Source: DASTDH01 sp035601575 (lineage in GTDB: Bacteria > Verrucomicrobiota > Verrucomicrobiia > Chthoniobacterales > JAFAMB01). From it: a stretch of DNA of 15,772 nucleotides. The position numbers and the translations under genes were made by a program. Shown piece after piece: positions 1 through 6,284 of the stretch (positions are counted from its first letter, which is position 1; each line of letters opens with the position of its first letter). The stretch covers positions 1-15,772 of the forward strand of contig DATNNZ010000192.1 of NCBI GenBank assembly GCA_035601575.1. Direction: 5' to 3'. The notes beneath the pieces are model-generated. The model saw nothing but the letters and a program-made list of their open reading frames with translations. It searched no databases and was not told the DNA's origin.

Positions 1-2106
1 AAACTGATCGATACGCTCATGCGCATAGCGATTGAGCACGCGGGTGCTCAGCGAGGTCTGTTGGTTCTTCCGCGAGGTGTGGAGCAGCGGATCGAGGCGG
101 AAGCCAGAACCGGCCGGGACAGGATCGAGGTTCAGCTGGGACAAAGGTTGGTCACGCCGGCCGAACTGCCCGAGTCGCTCCTTCGTTACGTAGTCCGAAC
201 TCAGGAGAGCGTGATTCTGGATGACGCCTCGGTCCAGAACCGGTTTTCGGCGGACGACTACCTGCGGCAAAGGCGGTCGAGGTCAGTGCTCTGCCTGCCC
301 CTGGTCAGGCAGGCCAAGCTCGTGGGAGTGCTCTATCTGGAGAACAACTTGGCGCCCCGCGTGTTCACGTCCAGCCGGTTTGCGCTGTTGGAACTGCTGG
401 CCTCTCAAGCAGCGATCTCTTTAGATAACGCCACACTCTATGCCGACCTTTCCGAGTTAAATGCCGACCTCGCCGAGTTAAATGCTGACCTGACGCAAGA
501 GAATAGTGATCGCAGGAAGGCTGAAGAGGCATTCCGTGCCAGTGAGGAGCGGCTGCAGGATATTATCGACAACACCTCAGCGGTCATTTTTGTCAAGGAT
601 CTCGAACTCCGGTACATTTTGATTAACTGCGAATTCGAGCGTCGCCATCAGGTTCGGCGTGATCAAATCCGCGGCAAAAGCGACTTTGACATTCATGCCT
701 CTGAAGTTGCTGAAGCGGTCCGGGCCCATGATCGGCAAGTGATCGAAGCCGGTGTTCCAATCCATTTCCAGGAATTCGTGCCCTCGGAAGAAGGAGTTCG
801 CTACTGGATCGCTGCAAAATTTCTGCTGCGCGACCGCAGGGGGAAACCGTATGCGGTTTGCGGTATTAGCACGGACATCACGGAGCTCAAGCGCGCAGAG
901 GAATTGCAAGCGACTATGGCGCGCGAACGGGAACTGTTAGCACAGCAGCGCGCCACCGAGTTGGCGAAAGCGAACGAGGCACTTCGCGAATGTCTCGATG
1001 CACTCGCCTCGGTGCCCGAACTGGATGACTTCCTTGGGCAAGTAATGGCTGCCATCACGAACCGACTTGGCGCTGTCTCTTCCACTCTGCGATTGTGTAA
1101 CTTCGAAAAGAACATTCTAAGCCTCGAACTTGTCTTCCAAGACGGTCGAGTGATGTCTCCGGCTGAGGCTGGATATCCGGAAGCTTGGCAGTCTTGGCCG
1201 CTTGATAACAAGCACTTCAGCTGTTTCGATCAACCGGCTACCGTGCAACACATCGTCGACCCGCAGCCAGCGATTCCTGAGGACAAGCGGGCCCATCTAC
1301 TCGCTCTCGGCGTAAAGAGAGTGCTGGTGATTCCGTTGATATCACGTGGCCAAGCAAACGGCCGGCTGACCTTTCGTTTTACCGAGGAGCGTGATTTTCG
1401 CCCGGAGGAACTCGAAATCGCGAGAGCCTTAGCAACCCAAGCCAGCTTGGCCATTCATCTGACTCGATTGGCAAATACCTCCAGACAATCCGCAGTTCTT
1501 GAGGAGCGCAATCGACTGGCTGGTGAGATTCACGATTCACTGGCTCAGAATTTTGCCGGCATTTCCATGCAGCTTCTGATTGCGGCCGAGGAAATGCAAA
1601 TGAAGAGCGAGGATGCCCTTAGCCACGTAGAGCGGGCAATCGACCTCGCCCGGTTTGGCTTGTCGGAAGCGCGCCGTTCCGCGCTCAGCCTCCGCTCGGA
1701 TATTATTGAAGAATCGGGACTCATTGAAGCACTGAAGAGGTTGGTCGAGCGCGCAGATATCCCAGGGCTGCTAAGCTGTAGTTTTCGTTCGAGCAAGGTA
1801 TCTGAAGAAAGCTTGGCGCCATCGGTCCAACAAGATCTCTTACGAATCGCTCAGGAAGCGATCAGCAATGCGCTCCGCCACGCCCGGCCAACAGTCATCA
1901 GCGTCAGCCTGCGCCGGAATCCACCAAATCTTGTGCTCAAAATCAGAGATAACGGCTCTGGAATCGCTAAGGACCGGTCAGGTGGCGAAGGATTGGGATT
2001 TGCCAATATGCGGGCACGGGCAAAGAATATTGGCGCCGAACTGGACGTCCGTAGCTCAGCCCGTAGCGGAACCAGCGTCGTCGTTCGTTTACCGATCATT
2101 TCATGA
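1..2106 (+). CDS. Sensor histidine kinase, GAF-PAS-GAF-HisKA_3-HATPase (5' partial)
   Basis: Cytoplasmic sensor kinase that should autophosphorylate on His and pass phosphate to a NarL/FixJ-type regulator. The frame is open to base 1 (KLIDTL before the first ATG at 19), so the gene begins upstream. Counting that ATG as residue 1: GAF domain 1-140; coiled coil 141-178 with the repeat ELNADL; PAS 173-290, ending in the typical GISTDITELKRAEE; second coiled coil to about 325; GAF 325-480; HisKA_3 dimerisation helix with the H-box ERNRLAGEIHDSLAQ (phospho-acceptor H505); HATPase_c 600-693 with N-box N617, DNGSG at 644-648 and a GEGLGFANM lid. All catalytic motifs are intact. No membrane segment is seen in the visible part. 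The first GAF resembles those of very long Ser/Thr-kinase/AAA-ATPase/GAF/histidine-kinase proteins, so the missing N-terminus may carry those domains (inference). The next intact plus-strand regulator lies 2.9 kb downstream. Confidence 0.93.
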   Translation, partial: KLIDTLMRIAIEHAGAQRGLLVLPRGVEQRIEAEARTGRDRIEVQLGQRLVTPAELPESLLRYVVRTQESVILDDASVQNRFSADDYLRQRRSRSVLCLPLVRQAKLVGVLYLENNLAPRVFTSSRFALLELLASQAAISLDNATLYADLSELNADLAELNADLTQENSDRRKAEEAFRASEERLQDIIDNTSAVIFVKDLELRYILINCEFERRHQVRRDQIRGKSDFDIHASEVAEAVRAHDRQVIEAGVPIHFQEFVPSEEGVRYWIAAKFLLRDRRGKPYAVCGISTDITELKRAEELQATMARERELLAQQRATELAKANEALRECLDALASVPELDDFLGQVMAAITNRLGAVSSTLRLCNFEKNILSLELVFQDGRVMSPAEAGYPEAWQSWPLDNKHFSCFDQPATVQHIVDPQPAIPEDKRAHLLALGVKRVLVIPLISRGQANGRLTFRFTEERDFRPEELEIARALATQASLAIHLTRLANTSRQSAVLEERNRLAGEIHDSLAQNFAGISMQLLIAAEEMQMKSEDALSHVERAIDLARFGLSEARRSALSLRSDIIEESGLIEALKRLVERADIPGLLSCSFRSSKVSEESLAPSVQQDLLRIAQEAISNALRHARPTVISVSLRRNPPNLVLKIRDNGSGIAKDRSGGEGLGFANMRARAKNIGAELDVRSSARSGTSVVVRLPIIS
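442..495 (+). repeat. 21-bp in-frame tandem repeat in the kinase linker
   Basis: Two adjacent 21-bp units (442-462 and 463-483) differ at only two bases, and a partial third unit follows. They encode ADLSELN, ADLAELN and ADLTQEN, that is, heptads of the coiled coil joining the first GAF to the PAS domain. The period of exactly seven residues keeps the helical register. Confidence 0.8.
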
Positions 2107-2196
2107 GCCGGTTGAATGGTTTCATCCCCCTCGAACGAGCTGTCGAACCCGTTGGACCAGGCAACACTTTTCCGGCCAAGAAACGGCAAAGTTTGC

Positions 2197-2742
2197 TCAA
2201 CCAAGAGTAACACTCGGCGGCAGAGCCTTACCGACTTCCACCGGCCGGGTCAACTCCTGGATCCTAGGCTCCGCACGGCCTACGTACTCAATGAGTTCCC
2301 GCACAGCCTTTTCCGGCGTCTCCGCATTGTTCCAGCGCAGTCGCGCCGCTGGGGGCCCGAAACCGCCCGGGGTCTTGTCGCTCCATCGCCCAGGCCGTAC
2401 CCTGCCACCCCGGCTCTCCCTTTTCTATGCGCTTTAAGCGAGTAAGCTTTCTAATACCTGTGCTTTTTTTATCGCCCCGCAAAACTCTGCGTCTTTCTTC
2501 CAGCGAGTCAGCGTCCAACCGTCGATGCCGACGAGAGCAGCTACTTCTTCATCCGTCAGCCCGTAGGCCATGCCTTCGCAAATCTGCTCAACGATTTTCG
2601 CCGTCCGCTTGGTCGGCCGGCCTCCTGGATGCTTGCCGTTTGCGCTCCTTAGCATCGTGCCTTTGATGGCTTCGTAACGGTTATCTATAACCGACCAGTC
2701 AAATGCTAGCCGACTCGCGATATAAGGCCGGTCGGAAACCAA
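2197..2742 (-). pseudogene. Frameshifted phage-like HTH protein (terminase small-subunit-like)
   Basis: Three consecutive minus-strand frame segments join into one plausible protein. Segment A (TTG at 2742 to about 2470) reads LRSANGKHPGGRPTKR, then a helix-turn-helix region GLTDEEVAALVGIDGWTLTR and KKDAEFCGAIKKA. Segment B (about 2470-2352, the -1 frame) continues TRLKRIEKGEPGWQGTAWAM and ERQDPGRFRAP. Segment C (about 2350-2197, the original frame again) continues NAETPEKAVRELIEYVG to a TGA at 2197-2199. The GRP-T-K start, the HTH and the GWQGTAWxxER block recall DNA-packaging or HTH proteins of phages and integrated elements (family memory, no search run). The first switch falls on a run of seven A (2464-2470), the second by a run of five C (2351-2355), so either two compensating indels or homopolymer sequencing errors explain it. 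If the reading is right, a single intact gene is not present. Confidence 0.55.
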
Positions 2743-2773
2743 TCAGCTCTTTCTCGGTTAGTGTCAGCTTCAT
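2699..2773 (-). CDS. 24-codon ORF with a good ribosome binding site, possible displaced 5' end
   Basis: An ATG at 2773 is preceded by AGGGAG seven bases upstream, one of the better Shine-Dalgarno matches in the window. It encodes MKLTLTEKELIGF and eleven more residues before a TGA at 2699-2701. It overlaps the start of the HTH pseudogene in another frame. It may be the original N-terminus of that gene, separated by a further frameshift, or a translated leader. No function is recognised. Confidence 0.25.
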   Translation of the reverse strand: MKLTLTEKELIGFRPALYRESASI

Positions 2774-2810
2774 AGCGTCACTCCCTGAATAATGCTTATG
2801 CCCGGGCAGA

Positions 2811-2925
2811 CCAATCACCAATCACAAATCGCTTATCCCGCTTCGACCGGCTTGAGGCTTCCTCAAGGCATGCCTTTCACCTTTCACCAGTCCCCTCTCC
2901 CTCTCACCAATCACTTCTCACCTCC
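2811..2925. repeat. Degenerate 7-bp tandem repeats, GTGATTG/GTGAAAG type, around a hairpin
   Basis: Read on the minus strand, 2811-2825 contains GTGATTG twice, and 2874-2925 contains a run of related heptamers: GTGAGAA, GTGATTG, GTGAGAG, a GA-rich unit, then GTGAAAG twice. Between the two blocks is a perfect stem-loop, CTTGAGG/CCTCAAG (2851-2857 and 2861-2867, loop of 3), overlapping a 12-bp palindrome AAGGCATGCCTT at 2865-2876. No gene covers this segment. Such GTGA-heptamer tracts look like the short repeats scattered in verrucomicrobial intergenic DNA (recollection, unverified). Confidence 0.6.
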
Positions 2926-2973
2926 CTGTCCGACATAGCCTTGGCGACGTCGGATCACAGCTGCGCTAGCGGC

Positions 2974-3326
2974 CTAGCGCGCGTGGTTCTTCTTCTCCAG
3001 CTTGACTTGAATCTTGTCGCGCATCGCCTCAATCTTCCTCCCCTCCCGCTCTCCTCGCCGGATGAGATCGCGAATGAAAAGCCGTTCCAGGATTGGAATC
3101 AGCGTCATCGAGAGAACGAAAAGAATGCTAGCGAGCACGGCGAGATTGAATAAAAGGCCGAGCGCCGGATTTACGTGGCCAAAGGTTCTTTGTAGCAACG
3201 GCAGCGTGTACGGGCTCAACGCGCGGTTAACCTGCTGAATAAGCGGATGCCACCCCACAAAAACGCGAGCGTTTCGAACGCTTCCTGAGCAGGCGTTTTG
3301 GATCGTTTTGAAACCTGATCCGGCAT
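2974..3326 (-). pseudogene. Small membrane protein gene with an apparent frameshift
   Basis: From a GTG at 3258 the minus strand encodes 94 residues: a loop PLLQRTFGHVNPALGLLF, one strong transmembrane helix (roughly NLAVLASILFVLSMTLIPIL), then a highly charged tail (IRDLIRRGEREGRKIEAMRD) ending in KKNHAR. The GTG has no clear ribosome binding site. Upstream, a different frame opens at an ATG at 3326 and reads MPDQVSKRSKTPAQEAFETL and AFLW before running off frame. The two join naturally as AFLW + WHPLIQQVNRALSPY with one shift around 3250-3262, next to runs of C and A. I read this as one gene of about 115 codons broken by an indel, or a sequencing error. The family is not recognised. Alternatively only the 94-codon ORF is real. 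Confidence 0.45.
3268..3282. other. Short perfect stem-loop
   Basis: AGCGTT (3268-3273) and AACGCT (3277-3282) form a 6-bp stem with a three-base loop, inside the 5' part of the putative small membrane-protein gene. No T-run follows on either strand, so it is not a convincing terminator. Confidence 0.35.
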
Positions 3327-3430
3327 AGATTTTTCAGGCGTTCTGTTTAAAGGAGCATTTCATCCAGCTCCGGCCGTTCGACCATCGCCGGCCGCTCTGA
3401 AAGGCGATCGCTTCGACGATGTAGTCATGC

Positions 3431-3670
3431 GCCGTTCGCCACGCCAAGCCTACGCTGGTAAGCGTGAGGCTTCGCTGGGAACCGCCTAATCTCATTCTTC
3501 AAGTAAAAGATAATGGATCTGGAATCTCCAGTGCCAGTCTGGAGAAAAGCGAAGGCTTTGGATTGGGTAACATGCGCACAAGAGCCTCACAAATTGATGA
3601 AAAATTAGATATCCAAACTGCCGCCGGTCGTGGAACTAGCATCGCCCTGACTGTGCCGATCCCAATATGA
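3431..3670 (+). pseudogene. 3' remnant of a second histidine kinase (HATPase_c C-terminus)
   Basis: The plus frame from 3431 to the TGA at 3668-3670 encodes AVRHAKPTLVSVRLRWEPPN, then DNGSGI, a GFGLGNMRTRA lid and the final GTSIALTVPIPI. This aligns along its whole length with the last part of the kinase at the window start (ALRHARPTVISVSLRR, DNGSGI, GLGFANMRARA, GTSVVVRLPII). Homology stops exactly after the position of the N-box Asn: upstream the frame meets a TAG at 3422-3424, and no H-box, dimerisation helix or sensor domain is found. With no H-box and no N-box it cannot be a working kinase. It is therefore a truncated relic of a paralogous kinase rather than a small gene, although a GTG at 3464 would open a 68-codon ORF. 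Confidence 0.8.
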
Positions 3671-3760
3671 AATCGTCTTCTACGTCGGTAACGAAGGTTA
3701 TACGCGTCCCGACGCCGACGATCATTCGGTTGTCCGAGAAAGATGAGAGCTCGGATTCTG

Positions 3761-4042
3761 CTATGCCGCCGGTTGACTCGGCCGCGGCGGATTTTGCTGC
3801 GGCTGATATGGCTGCTGGTTCGGAGACGGTTGGTATGGCTGCTGCACCGCTCCTTTTACCTCATTCCCGGCCGCATTCAGTTCTTTGTCAAAGTCTTCCC
3901 GCGCTTTGCGAAATTCGTTCATGCTTTGCCCCAGGCTCCGCGCCAATTCCGGAAGCTTTTTGGCACCGAACAAGACCAACACTATTACCAGAATTAGTAC
4001 CCATTCTGACGGTCCCGGAACTCCAAACGCGAGCATATTCAT
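3761..4042 (-). CDS. tatA: Sec-independent protein translocase subunit TatA/TatE family
   Basis: Single-span inner-membrane component of the twin-arginine pathway, which exports folded proteins. The 93 residues show the family layout: a short periplasmic start with the polar E13, one membrane helix (about 13-25, EWVLILVIVLVLF), the conserved F25-G26 hinge, then the amphipathic helix KKLPELARSLGQSMNEF and an acidic/basic stretch REDFDKEL. The tail is low-complexity and Pro/Gln-rich, with QQPYQP twice. Length and order fit TatA rather than TatB. The ATG at 4042 is chosen because it leaves the usual short N-terminus; a second ATG two codons on is possible. Only a weak GAAAGAA precedes it. No tatB or tatC lies nearby, so it appears as a lone gene, convergent with the kinase relic. 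Confidence 0.93.
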   Translation of the reverse strand: MNMLAFGVPGPSEWVLILVIVLVLFGAKKLPELARSLGQSMNEFRKAREDFDKELNAAGNEVKGAVQQPYQPSPNQQPYQPQQNPPRPSQPAA

Positions 4043-4562
4043 TATGTTAATTCTTTCATGGATTGAGACGCGACGCCGCTACCAGAAGGTACGCCGCGAT
4101 CATTTAAGGGTTTTCAGACGAGAAATCAAAGTAACCTGACGCTCTTGGGATCGCCATTGCCAGATCGGCCAAATTATTTCCACCCGAAAGAATTATACAT
4201 TCATCTGATATTTTCTTCGCAGCCAAGGGAGATCAGGGCCTGCGGCTATCCCGCTTTTCCTCAACGAACGGCGCACTCGAAGTCTCATCGCCAGGGCAAT
4301 ACTCACTCCTTCGAAAGGGCGATAGGACGGTAATCCATTGGCAGCGCCGAAAGTCTGCTCACCTGATCAATAGCGAACGATCGTCCGGGAGCGCACGCTC
4401 TTGCTCATGGCGAATAGCGGTCAATCCCTTCAGGAACGAAGCCCATCAGCGGGCCTTAGCATCTCGGCTGCGCACTTCCGGAGCAAAGTGCAATCCGCCG
4501 CCGTGGTCAATAAAGACTCGGCGGTCCCGGAGGTATCGCCCTGCCAAATCCAGAGCCACGCC
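4043..4562. other. 520 bp without a convincing gene
   Basis: Short open frames exist here but none has coding-like composition or a recognisable domain. The in-frame extension of the downstream small gene back to 4401 looks non-coding. One arm of a 12-bp inverted repeat (4370-4381) lies here; the other is at 4757-4768. The tatA promoter should sit in the first 100 bases, but I could not identify one with confidence. Confidence 0.5.
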
Positions 4563-4754
4563 ATGCACGACGAAATCCGGACGTACGCAGAACTCCAAGA
4601 GCAAATGCACTACGCCCTACGCGAGCAACATCCGGAGTGGGTCGAGCCGGACGGCGACAGTCCTACCTGTCATTCCTACGAGAGGCGATTCGCCGAACTG
4701 CTTGCCCTATTCGCTAAGAGCGGAACACGCTCGGCCCAAACCCTAAACGGTTAG
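4563..4754 (+). CDS. Small conserved-looking hypothetical protein (63 aa)
   Basis: Starts MHDEIRTYAELQEQMHYALR, continues EQHPEWVEPDGDSPTCHSYE and RRFAELLALFAKSG, and stops at TAG 4752-4754. The balanced hydrophilic composition, two likely amphipathic helices and a central acidic P/C-containing loop look like a real small soluble protein rather than noise. The frame is open back to 4401, but that part is Ser/Ala-rich and unstructured, so I choose the internal ATG at 4563, although its ribosome binding site is weak. No family or function is recognised. It stands alone, followed by a weak terminator-like hairpin. Confidence 0.5.
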   Translation: MHDEIRTYAELQEQMHYALREQHPEWVEPDGDSPTCHSYERRFAELLALFAKSGTRSAQTLNG

Positions 4755-4789
4755 CAATCGTTCGCTATGTCTAATAATCTCTGCCGGCG

Positions 4790-4813
4790 AGCCGTCTACA
4801 CTAGCGGCTTTTC
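4790..4813 (+). terminator. Weak intrinsic terminator candidate after the small hypothetical gene
   Basis: AGCCG (4790-4794) pairs with CGGCT (4805-4809) across a 10-base loop and is followed by TTTTC, 36 bases after the stop codon at 4754. The stem is only 5 bp, so this is a weak candidate. Confidence 0.25.
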
Positions 4814-4941
4814 TTTCACCCGCGTCCTGATTCACGCTTTCTGCTTACTTCGCCGTCCTGGCAAAGCGGCCTTTTTCTGGGCTGGCATGCGCCGAGAATT
4901 CTCTTTCCTTCACCACCGATGTTAGCCTTCTGCCAAGAAGA

Positions 4942-4976
4942 GGTGCTACCTCGGCCTCTAAGTCCGAGGCAGTGCC
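4942..4976 (+). promoter_or_regulatory. 35-nt hairpin upstream of the response regulator start
   Basis: The arms 4942-4954 (GGTGCTACCTCGG) and 4964-4976 (CCGAGGCAGTGCC) form a 13-position stem with ten Watson-Crick pairs, two G-U wobbles and one mismatch, closed by a 9-base loop. It ends 46 bases before the ATG at 5023. If transcribed it would structure the 5' leader; it could equally be a dispersed repeat. The alternative GTG start at 4972 lies in the right arm, which argues against that start. Confidence 0.45.
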
Positions 4977-5022
4977 TCCTTGCCGCGCCGCAACTTCTAT
5001 CAGTGGCCGTGCCAATCCTATC

Positions 5023-5682
5023 ATGAAAACACCTCTCGAGATTGCGCCGCAGCAGATAAAGGTGATTATAGCGGACGATCACCCTGTCATTCGGCACGGC
5101 CTGCGTTCCATTTTCAAGTCGCAGAAAGACCTCAGAGTTGTAGCCGAAGCGACCGATGGCGAAGAAACCTGCCAGCTCTGTAATCAGCTCCTTCCCGACG
5201 TTCTTCTACTCGATCTCCAAATGCCGAAGAAGGATGGCTTGCAAGTTATCGCTGAGCTGCTGTCCCGTGCTGGGGGGCCAAAGCCGCACATCGTGGTGAT
5301 GACAGCTTATGAGGGAGAAGAAGATATTCGTCGTGCATTGAACTCTGGGGCCAAAGGTTACCTTTTGAAAGGAGCGGATCTTCTAGAGATTCGACAGGCT
5401 GTTAGGAAGGTTGCAGCAGGCCAATCCATACTTCCCGCGGGCGTCGCCGTTAAACTCGCGCAGTCAACGACACGCTCGGAACTCTCAGAGCGTGAGCTTT
5501 TGGTTTTGCAGTACATAGCGAATGGGAGAAGAAACAAGGAAATAGCGGAGCTTCTCGGTCTCAGCGAAAGTACGGTAAAAGTTTATGCTAGCTCTATACT
5601 GAGAAAGCTAAGCGCTATCTGCCGGACAGAAGCCATTGCCGTTGCTACCAGGCGCGGGCTGCTACGGGCGAATTCGAATTAG
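5023..5682 (+). CDS. Response regulator, NarL/FixJ family (REC + LuxR-type HTH)
   Basis: DNA-binding regulator of a two-component system, 219 residues. The receiver domain (12-130) has the acidic pair D18-D19, phospho-acceptor D64 in LLLDLQMPKKDG, the switch residue T94 in VVMTAYE, and K116 in GYLLK, so all phosphorylation residues are present. After a linker, the GerE/LuxR domain (about 155-215) starts SELSERELLVLQYIANG, with recognition region NKEIAELLGLSESTVKVYAS. The ATG at 5023 is chosen because it puts the receiver domain 11 residues in, as usual; an upstream GTG at 4972 lies in a hairpin and adds an unlikely leader. Regulators of this class pair with HisKA_3 kinases such as the one at the window start, or the ancestor of the relic at 3431-3670; which of them is its partner cannot be read from sequence. 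Confidence 0.95.
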   Translation: MKTPLEIAPQQIKVIIADDHPVIRHGLRSIFKSQKDLRVVAEATDGEETCQLCNQLLPDVLLLDLQMPKKDGLQVIAELLSRAGGPKPHIVVMTAYEGEEDIRRALNSGAKGYLLKGADLLEIRQAVRKVAAGQSILPAGVAVKLAQSTTRSELSERELLVLQYIANGRRNKEIAELLGLSESTVKVYASSILRKLSAICRTEAIAVATRRGLLRANSN

Positions 5683-6002
5683 CTCCGCTGTGAACTAACT
5701 GCATCAGAAGAGTAACCTGACGTAGAACACTCTTTTCGATGTCAAAAGATTCTCTAGTCGCACAATTGAAATCGCGATGCGGTTCGGCCGGCGGTCTTGC
5801 GGTAACCGTCTTGTGGTAGCTTTTGGGTGACCGTGATCGAGCCAGGGCAGGTCGTCGACCGCGAGCTTTGGTGGCTCGCGGTCGCAATTGTTCACAACCT
5901 CGATCTGCCTCGCCAAGCAAAGTCGCTTCGCTCGGCATGAATACCTGTGAAACTAATATCAGCTTTTGCAGACCGGCCACGCGGGCACGGTCGCCCAGTG
6001 AT
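5683..6002. other. Intergenic stretch with a strong hairpin, no supported gene
   Basis: No open frame here has coding-like composition. It holds an A/T-rich 6-bp inverted repeat just after the regulator stop (5708-5713 with 5729-5734) and the strong stem-loop at 5856-5884 listed separately. Confidence 0.5.
5856..5884. repeat. Perfect 11-bp inverted repeat (stem-loop)
   Basis: CGACCGCGAGC (5856-5866) and GCTCGCGGTCG (5874-5884) are exact reverse complements separated by the 7-base loop TTTGGTG. The stem is GC-rich and very stable. No T-run follows on either strand, so it is not a classical intrinsic terminator. A REP-like dispersed repeat or a dyad binding site are alternatives. Confidence 0.75.
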
Positions 6003-6013
6003 TCATTGGGCGA
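5991..6013. other. 7-bp stem-loop overlapping the end of a minus-strand ORF
   Basis: TCGCCCA (5991-5997) and TGGGCGA (6007-6013) are exact reverse complements around a 9-base loop that contains the TGA stop (6003-6005) of the minus-strand ORF next to it. No poly-U tract follows on the minus strand, so terminator function is doubtful. Confidence 0.4.
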
Positions 6014-6200
6014 TCGAGACCTGCACGCCGGTGGCCGCAACGGAGACACTCAGGCCCTCGGTGGTGGAATCCAGCTGGATCGTAACGCCGTTCTCGTTTC
6101 TCATTTCGGCGACACTGGCGCCGCCGCCGAGCGTGAGACCAGTTCCTACCGCTGTGATCAAGCGGGTAATTCTCTGTGGCTCCAAAGTTGATCGGATCAA
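6003..6200 (-). CDS. Possible small beta-rich protein or 3' gene remnant
   Basis: The minus strand encodes up to 65 residues from a TTG at 6200. The second half reads ITAVGTGLTLGGGASVAEMR, NENGVTIQLDSTTEGLSVSV and AATGVQVSIAQ: alternating hydrophobic residues with Gly, Thr and Ser, as in beta-strand repeats. The frame remains open further upstream (to a stop near 6246) without a good start or ribosome binding site. This suggests the C-terminus of a larger decayed protein more than a complete gene. An overlapping plus-strand frame (5947-6219) is Pro/Ser-rich and looks like the antisense shadow. Family not recognised. Confidence 0.35.
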   Translation of the reverse strand: MIRSTLEPQRITRLITAVGTGLTLGGGASVAEMRNENGVTIQLDSTTEGLSVSVAATGVQVSIAQ

Positions 6201-6284
6201 TTCGAGTAATGGAGAATAGACCGAGCCCTGAATTCCACAGAACTGCTAGGTGCTAACCGTAAGTGTTAGCCGTTTAGAATAGGA

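Noticed and set aside
2811..2925. CRISPR-like array
   Set aside because: Units are 7 bp and contiguous, with no spacers and no cas genes.
3667..4050. Plus-strand 127-codon open frame opposite tatA
   Set aside because: It is the antisense of a clear TatA gene; its Ala/Pro/Ser-rich product has no domain logic.
4131..5722. 12-bp direct repeat AGTAACCTGACG after tatA's 5' side and after the response regulator
   Set aside because: Two short matches 1.6 kb apart, without extension or structure, are plausible by chance.
5708..5734. AAGAGT/ACTCTT stem followed by TTT as a terminator for the response regulator
   Set aside because: The stem is A/T-rich, 6 bp, with a 15-base loop and only a short T-run; too weak to call.
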